The position numbers and the translations under genes were made by a program. Of a DNA stretch of 64,000 bases, positions 52,615 through 61,315 are shown piece by piece. The notes under the pieces are model-generated. The model searched no databases, was not told the origin of the DNA, and saw only the letters and a program-made list of their open reading frames with translations. Numbering within the stretch: the stretch's first letter is position 1; every line of letters starts with the position of its first letter. This DNA is from Methanomethylovorans sp937968035 (GTDB lineage: Archaea; Halobacteriota; Methanosarcinia; Methanosarcinales; Methanosarcinaceae). The DNA lies in the NCBI RefSeq assembly GCF_036802725.1, contig NZ_DAIRVT010000005.1. One strand, written 5' to 3'.

Positions 52615-55600
52615 TCAATTTCCCGGACTGAAGGAGGGACTCTGAACTGGTTGAAGCTCATATCCAACGCTTCCGTTCTGTTGTTGAGAAGTGGTATTAT
52701 CTTCCGGATACCACCTTGAAGGAAGCTGGTAATCCAGATATTCACTGTACATTGTGGGAAGGAAGAACTGTGTTCCACGGTCCTTTAATGCTGCTTCAAA
52801 GCCTGGATCAATGGATTCCAGTGTCTGCTTGCATATCTCGGCCTCCTCAGATTTACCTATCCTATACAGAGCGAATCGCTTGTTGTAAAGTGCTGATGTG
52901 CAGGCAGGATCAATAGCAAGAGCGTTATCATAGCAGGATATAGCTGTTTCGACCTGACCCATTACATTGAATATGAAACCCTTGTTGTACCAGGCAGTGA
53001 CACACATGGGATCCAGTTCAAGGGTTTTGTTATAATAAGAAATTGAACCCTTATAGCTGCTGACAAGATATGAAATAGTACCCTTATGGTACATTGCAGA
53101 CACGGATGTGGGATCAATTGCCAGCACCTTATCATATTCTGCCAGAGCTTGCTGATAGTTTCCTTGCAGGTAGAAGGAGAAGGCTTTTGTTCCCATTATC
53201 AGGGTGTCCGAGGGATCCAACTGGAGCAACTGATCATAGCAAGCGATAGCATCATCGTATCTGCCCATCCTGTCAAGTGCCAAACCCTTATGATAGATAG
53301 CATCCGTGTTCTGGGGCTGCTTTGCAAGAATCTGATCATAACTACCTATAGCCCTGTCAAATTGTCCAAGCTTCTCGTACGCTGCACTCTGCTTATAAAG
53401 GATACTGACATTACCAGGATCTGTCTCAAGTGCCTTATCATAAGAAGATGCTGCATCCGGATATTTTTCAAGTGCATAGTAGACATCACCGCGATCACAT
53501 AAAGCCTGAGAGTTCTTTGGATCTATGGATAGAACAGCGTTTGCGTATTGGAGCGCTTGTTCATAAGAGCCTGTACTGGAAAGCACACGCCCTTTCTGCA
53601 GCATGGCAGGAGTGTTCTGAGGCTCAAGAGCAAGCACATTGTCAAAGCACATCAATGCTCTATCCGTATCACCGGTACTGAAAGAAACAACTCCCAGAGA
53701 ATACCATCCAGGGGAGTAGGAAGGATCGAACGTCACGGCATTCTCGTAGCATTCAATAGCCCACAGGTCCATCCCGACTTCCATCAAGGCTGAGCCTTTA
53801 TCGCACAGGACTTTGACAGCCATCGGATCAAGCATAAGGGCTTTGTCAAAGCAAGCGATAGCCTCATCGTAATTACCAATGTTCTGATAGGAAATACCCT
53901 TAGCGTCCCATACATCAACAGAATTCACAGTAAACGATTCCATTTGGGGTTCATCGTCATTGTTGATCGATCTTACCACAATGCCGGATGCTTCATTATT
54001 ACCCAGGGGAGAGAGAACTAGACCTTTGAAGATCTGGAACATCGTAGCTTTATCAGTTCCCTTTCTGTCCATGTTTTCAGCTGCATTGTCCGCTTTTATA
54101 AGATTATTATCTATATTTATACGGAAATTAGCTTCCGTATAGCCCGGACTTAATGCAAGTGTCTGCTCATACGCAGAAATGGCTTCTTCGTATTTTCCAA
54201 GTTTGTCGAGAACTGTACCTTTACGATACCATATATCTGCAGATTCCGGATGCATTTCCAACAATTTGTTATAAGTGTTGAGTGCCTCTGTGTATCTTCC
54301 CATGGTTTCAAGGTTAGAAGCTTTTGCATATAGAGCAGCAGAAAACCCAGGATCCTCTTTTATGGCTTTATCATAACTTTTTATGGCATCTACTGGCCGC
54401 CCGAGCTTGTCAAGGTCCATGCCTCTCTCAAACCATACTCTTGCACAAGACTCTTCATTGAGGGCTTTGCTATAGCTAGCAACTGCTTCTTCATACTTTT
54501 GGAGCATATCAAAAGCTCTTGCACGATTGTACCATACTATTGCAAAGCTGGGTTCGAGTTCTGTTACCCTGTCATAGGATGATATCGCATCCTCATAGTT
54601 ACCAAGTTTATAAAAAGCCGTACCTTTATTGTACCATATATGCGCCGAATCGGTTTTGAATTGAGGGGATTCAGTATAACATTCCATTGAATTGACTTCA
54701 TCTATAAAGAGGTAAGAGGATATATCTGCTACATACAAACCGCTCAGACCATCGGGATTTAACTGCAGTGCACGATCATAACATTCTATTGCTTCAGAAT
54801 ATCTCCCCAGAGAATCTAAATTCCTTCCTTTCTTATTCCATGCAGTTGCATTTTGAGGGTCAAGCGCAAGCACCTGATCATAACAGTTAATGGCATCAGC
54901 GTATTGTCCCAGATTATCATAACTCTGTGCCTGCAGATACCAGGCATCTATATTGTAAGGATCCTGGGAAAGAAGAATATTATATGCTTCTATAGCTGAA
55001 GCGTGATCTCCAAGAGTAACTGCTGATCTTGCTTTTCCAGACAATGCTTCAGCATTGAGAGGCTCAAGCTTCAGAACATTGTCATAATCTGCCATGGCCT
55101 TTTCGTGTTCACCAATAGCTTCATAAGCAGCTGCCCTTGCAAACCAGATTTCAGGGTCATCTGGAACCATTGTCAGAGCTGTGTCAAAAGATGTAATGGA
55201 GTCGTTGTACCTTCCTACCTGTAAATAGGAATAACCCGTATCATACATGGAATTTGCATATTTTGAGAAAATGTTAAGTATCTGGTCATAACAAACCATG
55301 GCCTCGTCATGCCTTCCAAGACCATCAAGGGATTTGCCTTTGTGATAGACCAGTTTAATATATTCAACATCAAAAGTTGTAACATTATTATCATTTAAAG
55401 CAGAGTCATTTGAAGAAAAAGTTTCAGATTGACCTGAAGATTGTGAATACTGCACATCGAACTCTTCAAGAGAAGTTTCATAAATAATTAGGGACTCATT
55501 ATATCTGCCTAAAGCCTCCAGCATAATACCTTTTTTGTAAAGGATCTCACTGGAATTTGATTTCCTATCCAAAATGGCTTCATAGGAATCTAGGGCAGCC

Positions 55601-55845
55601 TGAGGATTTCCCATGAGGTATTGTGTTTCAGCCTTATTCTCAAGGATCTCTATTGATTGAGGATCGAGTTCCAGGGCCTGGTCAAATAACTTAAGGGCTT
55701 CCGTATAGGAACCGTTACGACTCATTTCAAGACCCTGATCATTGAACGACCTTGCCTCATAACCCATACCATTAGCGCACGGAGTAAAAAGCAAAACCAA
55801 CATCACTAATGCGCAAGCTGAAAGGAATAACTTGTTTAATGCCAT
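52615..55845 (-). CDS. Large exported TPR-repeat protein
   Basis: 1076 residues with a signal peptide (LFLSACALVMLVLLFTPCANG) and, by my count, 25 tetratricopeptide repeats of 34 residues in blocks of about 3, 6, 5 and 11, broken by irregular inserts near residues 130-160, 355-390 and 560-635. Typical unit: AWYNKGFIFNVMGQVETAI. The C-terminus is a repeat-free Gln/Asn/Ser/Pro-rich tail. TPR superhelices bind other proteins; export suggests a scaffold at the cell surface. Neighbouring repeats are close in sequence, consistent with internal duplication. Function unknown. Confidence 0.88.
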   Translation of the reverse strand: MALNKLFLSACALVMLVLLFTPCANGMGYEARSFNDQGLEMSRNGSYTEALKLFDQALELDPQSIEILENKAETQYLMGNPQAALDSYEAILDRKSNSSEILYKKGIMLEALGRYNESLIIYETSLEEFDVQYSQSSGQSETFSSNDSALNDNNVTTFDVEYIKLVYHKGKSLDGLGRHDEAMVCYDQILNIFSKYANSMYDTGYSYLQVGRYNDSITSFDTALTMVPDDPEIWFARAAAYEAIGEHEKAMADYDNVLKLEPLNAEALSGKARSAVTLGDHASAIEAYNILLSQDPYNIDAWYLQAQSYDNLGQYADAINCYDQVLALDPQNATAWNKKGRNLDSLGRYSEAIECYDRALQLNPDGLSGLYVADISSYLFIDEVNSMECYTESPQFKTDSAHIWYNKGTAFYKLGNYEDAISSYDRVTELEPSFAIVWYNRARAFDMLQKYEEAVASYSKALNEESCARVWFERGMDLDKLGRPVDAIKSYDKAIKEDPGFSAALYAKASNLETMGRYTEALNTYNKLLEMHPESADIWYRKGTVLDKLGKYEEAISAYEQTLALSPGYTEANFRINIDNNLIKADNAAENMDRKGTDKATMFQIFKGLVLSPLGNNEASGIVVRSINNDDEPQMESFTVNSVDVWDAKGISYQNIGNYDEAIACFDKALMLDPMAVKVLCDKGSALMEVGMDLWAIECYENAVTFDPSYSPGWYSLGVVSFSTGDTDRALMCFDNVLALEPQNTPAMLQKGRVLSSTGSYEQALQYANAVLSIDPKNSQALCDRGDVYYALEKYPDAASSYDKALETDPGNVSILYKQSAAYEKLGQFDRAIGSYDQILAKQPQNTDAIYHKGLALDRMGRYDDAIACYDQLLQLDPSDTLIMGTKAFSFYLQGNYQQALAEYDKVLAIDPTSVSAMYHKGTISYLVSSYKGSISYYNKTLELDPMCVTAWYNKGFIFNVMGQVETAISCYDNALAIDPACTSALYNKRFALYRIGKSEEAEICKQTLESIDPGFEAALKDRGTQFFLPTMYSEYLDYQLPSRWYPEDNTTSQQQNGSVGYELQPVQSPSFSPGN

Positions 55846-56088
55846 CTGAATACCTGTCAGGAAATTCTAGTAATTATAACCTTATTGCGTTATGTTAGAT
55901 AAGATTTTTGTTCTTTTTGAAACGAACAGATTATGCACTGTTACATAGTCCAATTGCTAATGCATCTTACTAGGATAAGACACGCGTGATATAAATAAAT
56001 TATCTGGTTAAAATAATAAAGTTGATTAAAATATTTTAACGCCAATTTTACCAAAACTCTTCTCTGTTCATGATATCCCTACCCTATA

Positions 56089-56424
56089 TCATAAAAAGAT
56101 ATTCGAAAACACATCATACTGAACTAATAACATATACAAGCAGGTACCTGCGAAAATGCTGAGCATTGCATTTCTTTTCCATACATGCAGGACTATGATC
56201 ACTATTATTGTAAAAAGTTCCGGAACTCCATAGGGGAACTGAAACCATTGTGTATCCTTCAGACAATAAAGAACAAGCAGTAAAAGGATCATAGGTGGAA
56301 GTTTCTTTTCAATAACAGACAATAATTCAGGAGGCTCTGCTGACTTGAAAAGAACAAAAGGCAATGCCCTTGTGAAGAATGTAGCAACAGCTACAACTGT
56401 TATCACAGCAAGCATATGAAACAT
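56089..56424 (-). CDS. azlD: AzlD-family branched-chain amino-acid export subunit
   Basis: 111 residues with about four hydrophobic helices and the AzlD pattern ATFFTRALPFVLFKSAEPPE near the N-terminus followed by LPPMILLLLVLYCLKDTQW. AzlD is the small partner of AzlC; together they export branched-chain amino acids or similar compounds. It starts eight bases after the azlC stop, so the two are co-transcribed. Confidence 0.88.
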   Translation of the reverse strand: MFHMLAVITVVAVATFFTRALPFVLFKSAEPPELLSVIEKKLPPMILLLLVLYCLKDTQWFQFPYGVPELFTIIVIIVLHVWKRNAMLSIFAGTCLYMLLVQYDVFSNIFL

Positions 56425-56432
56425 TCCATAGG

Positions 56433-57182
56433 TCAGAGACCACCCTCCTGATCAGCATCGGCCATTGGTGCAGAGGTGCGTTTAGCCTGCATAATTTTCT
56501 CATGTGCCAGCAGAATGAGCGTTCCAATTATAATTGAAACTATAAGCATGTTTTGAGGACTAAATAGCACAATGGAGACCACACCTGCACCTACAGCGGC
56601 TATAAAGGGAAAAAATGCCTTCGAATGGTAGTACTGCTCAATGGTCAACACCACGAATAATGCAGTTAGCACAAAAGCCATACCTTCCATATCAATGTCA
56701 AGCACTGACCCCAGTATAGCTCCAATGACAGATCCTGTGATCCAATAAAAGTGGTTCAGGATAGCTATATAAAAATAAAAATCGATTTTTGAGGCTCTGT
56801 CGGGAACCTTTGTAGTCGTAAGCAGGGCATATGTTTCATCAGTAAGTGCAAAAATGAGATATGTTTTAAATCTGCCCACATCAGAGAACTTCTCAAGCAT
56901 TGAAATACCGTAAAATGAATGCCTGAGATTAATAAGAAGTGTGAGGATCAGGAACTCCATAAGCCCTGCCCCTGCCGCCAGCAATGCTACAGATATGAAC
57001 TGTACTGATCCGGCATATATAAAAACACTCATTAAAAAAGAATAGCTCCAGTGGTATCCTGCTCCTGTAAGCAAGAAACCAAAAGCGATCCCTAGCGGGA
57101 TATAACCAAGGAGTACAGGAAAAGTGATCTTGATAGCACTTAGGAAGAGCTCTTTACTATAATGTTCCATGATACCAAACAC
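56433..57182 (-). CDS. azlC: AzlC-family branched-chain amino-acid export subunit
   Basis: 249 residues, with about six to eight membrane helices. AzlC signature regions: FPVLLGYIPLGIAFGFLL, YAGSVQFISVALLAAGAG, INLRHSFYGISML and FALTDETYALL. It forms the exporter with AzlD downstream. The start ATG 57182 could instead be ATG 57170 (MEHYSKELFLSA). No regulator is adjacent. Confidence 0.9.
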   Translation of the reverse strand: MFGIMEHYSKELFLSAIKITFPVLLGYIPLGIAFGFLLTGAGYHWSYSFLMSVFIYAGSVQFISVALLAAGAGLMEFLILTLLINLRHSFYGISMLEKFSDVGRFKTYLIFALTDETYALLTTTKVPDRASKIDFYFYIAILNHFYWITGSVIGAILGSVLDIDMEGMAFVLTALFVVLTIEQYYHSKAFFPFIAAVGAGVVSIVLFSPQNMLIVSIIIGTLILLAHEKIMQAKRTSAPMADADQEGGL

Positions 57183-57273
57183 TATTCAGATCTCAATTAC
57201 TATAATGTAGCTCGTAGCTGAAGAATAGAATGCTGAATGAATGGCATCTTAGTTAACTTTATTGGGTTTGAAC

Positions 57274-57301
57274 TTGGCGAACATTAAATTTTGTTCGCCA
57301 A
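57274..57301 (-). terminator. Hairpin downstream of the RuBisCO gene
   Basis: ttggcgaaca and tgttcgccaa form a perfect 10-bp stem with loop ttaaattt, 23 bases after the RuBisCO stop. No T-run follows on the minus strand, so it may be an mRNA-stabilising 3' hairpin as well as a terminator. Confidence 0.6.
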
Positions 57302-57323
57302 AACGCATAATCTTTCAATTACA

Positions 57324-58763
57324 TCACATGGCATCTTTCTGTGCCTTTGTGAAGTATTCGATCGCCTGCGCCAGTTCCCTGTGGTCCCGGGCATACTCGG
57401 CAATATCCATTTTATTGAGATAGGCATCACATGCCTGAACCAATGCTTTTGCTCCTTCCTTAGTTCCTCCCGGATGGGCATGAACCCCAGAGCCCATGGT
57501 TGTAATGAAATCCACGTTCCCCATTACATCGATGAAAGGCTTCAACCTGATAGGATTAAGTCCGCCGGAAACGATAGGGCAGCATTTTTTCATACCTCTC
57601 CAGCTATCGTCCTCAAGAATGACATGATGGGCAGAATCCTCTTCCACAAGATATACCGCATCCTTATCGTTTTCAGGTATCTTGGTCCATGTTTGCTCAA
57701 AGAAATGACCTTGTGACCTCATATACAGGATACCATGGGCAGCAACGACATCCTCTTCAGGAGTGCCTTTCATTTTTCCAACACCTGCGGTACCTGTGTG
57801 TATACCTGAAGCACCGGCAAGCCGTGCAAACTTGGATAATACCAGAACCGAGAAACCTATTGGGTTCTCAGGCCTTGTAAAAGCTCCGTGGGCCGCCCTG
57901 TGGAAATGAATGAACACATCAGGATATCGTCTTCTGAGGGTCTGCACAGCCATCCAGCCAGCAGTTATCCCGTCAATAAGGAATGCATAGCTTCCAGGCT
58001 CAAAACCTGCGTTCACTATCATTTCACACCGTTCGATCATAGTGTCAAAATCGGCAGCTGAAACATTGAAAGAATGGACCTTTTTTCTGCCGGTCTCCTT
58101 GACTGCCTTGTCCATAGCCTCTTTAACGTGTTTTACCATTTTTTCGTAGGGACAGAAATCCTGGTTTGCCTGTGGTTCGTCGTTCTTGACAAAATCGCCT
58201 CCCCCCACCCAGAAGTCATAACATACTTCCGCATACTCTGCAGAAGTGAGCCCCATCTTTGGCTTTACGATAGTACCGAGTATTGGCCTGTCATGTACTC
58301 CCAGGTATTTTCGCATGTCATCAAGGGTATAGCTTGGACCATCATACTGTTCGAGCATCGATGGAGGGAACCATACATCCAGTAACTTCAGAGCTTTGAT
58401 CTCTTTAATGCCCAGAATATTGCCGACTATGTATGTAAGGATGTTCTGGACATTGCCCCCTCTGTCAAAAAGCCTCCAGGGATAGGCTATCCATACCAGA
58501 TCCCTTTCCAGGTCCAGCTTATAGACCAGCGCGTTCATGGTCCTGGAAAATGGGGTTTCTGTGTTGACCTTGAAATTAGTCCCTGTAGACGATTCAGCTG
58601 CAGTTTCCGCAGCTGCCTGAAGTATGTTCAATTTCCCGTCCGGGATCAGATGGAACACCCCCAGAAGGTATTCTCCATTATACGGATCTGGAAGCTGCAA
58701 ATTCACATAAGACTGCTGCTTAGGATTAAGCGACTCTACAAGATCTTCATGGATCGGACTCAT
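57324..58763 (-). CDS. rbcL: RuBisCO large subunit, form II/III
   Basis: About 479 residues from ATG 58763 (MSPIHEDLVESLNPKQQ). Catalytic features: GTIVKPKMGLTS, GGGDFVKNDEPQANQDF (carbamylated Lys), FHRAAHGAFTR, SGIHTGTAGVGKM and TTMGSGVHAHPGG. The stretch around TKIPENDKDAVYLVEEDSAH to CCPIVSGG matches the roughly 29-residue assembly-domain insert known from the Methanococcoides burtonii enzyme, as does the length. It makes two 3-phosphoglycerates from ribulose bisphosphate and CO2, probably in AMP/nucleoside salvage. A longer frame to 58841 is rejected because a TATA box lies at 58816-58825. Confidence 0.95.
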   Translation of the reverse strand: MSPIHEDLVESLNPKQQSYVNLQLPDPYNGEYLLGVFHLIPDGKLNILQAAAETAAESSTGTNFKVNTETPFSRTMNALVYKLDLERDLVWIAYPWRLFDRGGNVQNILTYIVGNILGIKEIKALKLLDVWFPPSMLEQYDGPSYTLDDMRKYLGVHDRPILGTIVKPKMGLTSAEYAEVCYDFWVGGGDFVKNDEPQANQDFCPYEKMVKHVKEAMDKAVKETGRKKVHSFNVSAADFDTMIERCEMIVNAGFEPGSYAFLIDGITAGWMAVQTLRRRYPDVFIHFHRAAHGAFTRPENPIGFSVLVLSKFARLAGASGIHTGTAGVGKMKGTPEEDVVAAHGILYMRSQGHFFEQTWTKIPENDKDAVYLVEEDSAHHVILEDDSWRGMKKCCPIVSGGLNPIRLKPFIDVMGNVDFITTMGSGVHAHPGGTKEGAKALVQACDAYLNKMDIAEYARDHRELAQAIEYFTKAQKDAM

Positions 58764-58815
58764 ATTAATAACAATCGTTAACATGCTATTTGAGTTTTTG
58801 GAACTGAATGGAACA

Positions 58816-58825
58816 ATATATAAAA
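58816..58825 (-). promoter_or_regulatory. TATA box for RuBisCO
   Basis: On the minus strand ttttatatat stands 53-62 bases before ATG 58763. It puts transcription start near 58795, downstream of the longer frame's ATG. Confidence 0.6.
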
Positions 58826-58896
58826 AATATACATGTTGCATTTAAGGAAAAAATGTTCACACAGGGGCATTGTAAGCCGTTACTTCATCTGACCCT

Positions 58897-59745
58897 TCAT
58901 GAAGAGATCAATATGATCGCAATGAGGGCAAGAAGCACACCTGTCCACTGCCTTATAGCCATCTTTTCTTTCAGTATGAGCCACGCAAGCAATACAGTGC
59001 CTGCAGGATAAAGGGATGAAGTGATCGATGCTATATCCAGCCTGCCCGCCTGCGAAGCCAGTGCAAAGAAGGTATTGCCTCCGGTGTCAAAAATACCGGC
59101 TAGTATTATTATGGGCAATATGCCTCTTGAAGGGACAGATATAGAACCTTTGACAACGATGAATCCCAGGACCATCAAAACTGCTGCAGCTCTGGCAACG
59201 GCTAATGGCCAGTACACTGCTGTTTCACTGACATGATCGATGGATATGAAAAAAATACCAAAGCCCATCCCTGCAATTAAAGGAAACTTAAGATCATTTA
59301 ACTGTATTTTCCCCATCTCTTTATTCTCGCCTGCAATTAACCAAACTGCTGCTAATGCAAACACAAATCCAGCCATCTGATGTGTATCAGGTAGCCCTTC
59401 ATAGAATGCACCATACAGGACAGGCACAGATGCAGCTACAACTGCTGAAATAGGAGCGATAAAACCCATTTTTCCCTGTGACAGGCCGTGATAAAGTGCC
59501 AGAAGTGCTATGCCTATAAAAATGCCAGCAACTGCACCCCATATAATTCCACTGATGCCTGGCATCTCTTCTCCCATCAAATAAGCAGAAGCTGCAAGGA
59601 GGAAAACTCCAACTGTCTGGACTATCAGCACAACGCTAAAGACATTTGCCTTTTTTGAGGCAAAACCTCCGCTGAAATCACCTGCACCCCATGATGCAGC
59701 TGCAAGCAGCCCAAAAAAAACCACAAGAAGCTCAGCAGGTATCAT
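58897..59745 (-). CDS. EamA/DMT-family transporter
   Basis: 282 residues with ten predicted membrane helices in two EamA repeats (first from LLVVFFGLLAAASWGAGDFS, second from FPLIAGMGFGIFF). The end of repeat two, SSLYPAGTVLLAWLILKEKM, is a typical EamA sequence. DMT transporters move small metabolites, often outward; the substrate is not readable. Start ATG 59745 (MIPAELLVV). Confidence 0.88.
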   Translation of the reverse strand: MIPAELLVVFFGLLAAASWGAGDFSGGFASKKANVFSVVLIVQTVGVFLLAASAYLMGEEMPGISGIIWGAVAGIFIGIALLALYHGLSQGKMGFIAPISAVVAASVPVLYGAFYEGLPDTHQMAGFVFALAAVWLIAGENKEMGKIQLNDLKFPLIAGMGFGIFFISIDHVSETAVYWPLAVARAAAVLMVLGFIVVKGSISVPSRGILPIIILAGIFDTGGNTFFALASQAGRLDIASITSSLYPAGTVLLAWLILKEKMAIRQWTGVLLALIAIILISS

Positions 59746-60062
59746 TTATATTCCTTCCTCATACAACACCCCAGATCAATGTCCCTGAAATTGTATCCTG
59801 ATTTTGCTGAAAGTTCAGATATTATAACCTAAAAGTAAATGTTTTGATAAATATGTTACCAGGCTATTTGAATTCAATACCATTATACCTATATTTTTGG
59901 CAAGGACCTTTGAAATTTATTCTTCTTCCAGCCTGCACACATGCAGAACGCCCTCAGGAACAAGACATGATGGATCTTTTACAATAATGTAGAAAAATGA
60001 ACATATGAACTAGAAAAAATGAAGGTCAAAAAACTCTCAGATCAAGGACATTTCCCCTAAAT
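59746..60062. other. Intergenic region between transporter and DUF1699 gene
   Basis: About 317 bases with the transporter promoter. A short minus-strand stretch near 59917-60000 reads like the end of a coding region (IIVKDPSCLVPEGVLHVC then CRLEEE and TAA) but a TAG cuts it upstream; it may be a gene remnant. Nothing else is seen. Confidence 0.4.
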
Positions 60063-60085
60063 AAAAAAAGGAGGCTTCCCCTCAT
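60060..60085 (-). terminator. Terminator of the DUF1699 gene
   Basis: On the minus strand gagg-ggaag-cctc forms a short GC hairpin followed by ctttttttattta. It overlaps the last codons of the gene. Confidence 0.5.
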
Positions 60086-60492
60086 TTAGTTCTGCGGATA
60101 AGGAAAGAAAGAATATCGGAACTTAAGCCTGTTTCAGCCCTCATTTGTTTTAATAGGTCTTCATCAGACATCCCTTTTTCCTTATATTCCCTGATCTTAT
60201 CATAAACATGTTGTGAGATCTCAGAATATTCTTCTATTACTTCTCTGTGCCCCCACACATCTCCTTCCAGGATTTTTATGCCCTGCATTTCCAGGAACAT
60301 AAGGGATGACTTGGAAAGTGTTTTCTTATAAGATGTAGGCATATGGACAGCTTTGAGTTTAGGGCATTTTGCGACCATTGAAAAGATATCTGTATTTGAA
60401 GGCCTGAAAGCCAGATGTATCATTTCTTCACTCTGGTGAAGGGTTTCTATCTCTTCTTTTGAACTTAGCACTCTTATTTTCAATTTAATCAC
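60082..60492 (-). CDS. DUF1699 family protein
   Basis: 136 residues of a family I know only from Methanosarcinales: KIRVLSSKEEIETL, IHLAFRPSNTDIFSMVAKCP, KLKAVHMPTSYKKTLSKSS, MQGIKILEGDVWGHR and a C-terminal helical part (EKGMSDEDLLKQMRAET, LSSDILSFLIRRTK). No function is known. Start ATG 60492, or 60486 if the first codons are skipped. Its upstream region is AT-rich and leads into the gapped repeat at 60683. Confidence 0.8.
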   Translation of the reverse strand: MIKLKIRVLSSKEEIETLHQSEEMIHLAFRPSNTDIFSMVAKCPKLKAVHMPTSYKKTLSKSSLMFLEMQGIKILEGDVWGHREVIEEYSEISQHVYDKIREYKEKGMSDEDLLKQMRAETGLSSDILSFLIRRTK

Positions 60493-60682
60493 CTATTTTA
60501 CACAGACCATGAAACAGTATTAAAAATATTATTTGAAAGCTAGAATCCTATTCATATTATTCTATTTATAGTTAATGATATTTCTGTATGTAAAACAATA
60601 CACATTGACATAACATTAGAAAAAATCAAGTGTTGTTAAACCCTTCGTTTGGATAACAGATATCTCCAGATGATTATTCAGC

Positions 60683-60737
60683 TTTGTAGATGTCCCAGAC
60701 TTTGAAGGAAAATATTTAATTGAAATGTGCCCCAAAA
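60683..60737. repeat. 55-bp direct repeat, copy 1 (left edge of gap)
   Basis: Bases 60683-60737 are identical to 60838-60892 and end exactly at the gap. The exact 55-base length equals a common assembler word size, so the two copies are probably one locus seen at two contig ends. Confidence 0.9.
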
Positions 60738-60837
60738 NNNNNNNNNNNNNNNNNNNNNNNNNNNNNNNNNNNNNNNNNNNNNNNNNNNNNNNNNNNNNNN
60801 NNNNNNNNNNNNNNNNNNNNNNNNNNNNNNNNNNNNN
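60738..60837. other. Assembly gap (100 N) between identical 55-bp ends
   Basis: Exactly 100 N between the two copies. The real distance may be zero or negative, or may hide further repeat copies. Confidence 0.95.
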
Positions 60838-60892
60838 TTTGTAGATGTCCCAGACTTTGAAGGAAAATATTTAATTGAAATGTGCCCCAAAA
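60838..60892. repeat. 55-bp direct repeat, copy 2 (right edge of gap)
   Basis: Perfect copy of 60683-60737, beginning at the first base after the gap. One plus-strand frame through it runs on to a stop at 60969 (DVPDFEGKYLIEMCPK and on); no family recognised. The whole stretch 60493-60994 has no gene I can support. Confidence 0.9.
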
Positions 60893-60994
60893 GTTTCATA
60901 CAGAAAAAGTTATGTCTGTCATTTAATGGTCCTGTTCAAAGCTTCGGGGGAGTCACTGATGTTTATTGAAATGCTGTTTTCTATCAGATCATAT

Positions 60995-61225
60995 TTATCC
61001 GGAGTTGTAGGAAGAACCTTCCCTGGCTAGCTTAGCCAGTATGCCTAATTGAACTATTTCAAATACGATATCAAGAACTGTATTAACAAGATCACCTGTA
61101 ACTGGGACCTGGGCTATGGTAAGGTCTGTGCCTATGTTGGCCAAAGCAAGGAGGATGAAACCGATAACCAGGTTCCTCATTTTCTTTTCCTGAGCAAGCA
61201 TTCTTAACAAACCGATCTTATTCAT
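60995..61225 (-). CDS. Small hypothetical membrane protein
   Basis: 76 residues from ATG 61225 (MNKIGLLRMLAQEKKMRN); a start four codons earlier is also open. Two hydrophobic stretches: LVIGFILLALANIGTDL and LVNTVLDIVFEIVQLGILA, joined by TIAQVPVTGD. Basic N-terminus, polar C-terminus. I do not recognise a family. It precedes no operon partner and lies between the gap and the AlbA_2 gene. Confidence 0.55.
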   Translation of the reverse strand: MNKIGLLRMLAQEKKMRNLVIGFILLALANIGTDLTIAQVPVTGDLVNTVLDIVFEIVQLGILAKLAREGSSYNSG

Positions 61226-61315
61226 ATTTACACCCATGATGATTGTTCACAGAGAGGGACAAAATGATGCGGACCTGCAAAATAAGGTGGATCTAACAGA
61301 ACATTTCGATAAGAT

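Noticed and set aside
58764..58841. 26-residue N-terminal extension of RuBisCO
   Set aside because: A TATA box lies within it and the family begins at MSPIHEDL.
59917..60010. Short minus-strand coding-like stretch ending at TAA 59917-59919
   Set aside because: Too short, with a TAG upstream in the same frame and no recognisable family; kept only as a remark in the intergenic entry.
60683..60892. Direct repeats as a CRISPR array or transposon ends
   Set aside because: Only two copies, 55 bp, flush with an N run, with no spacer pattern and no cas or transposase gene nearby.
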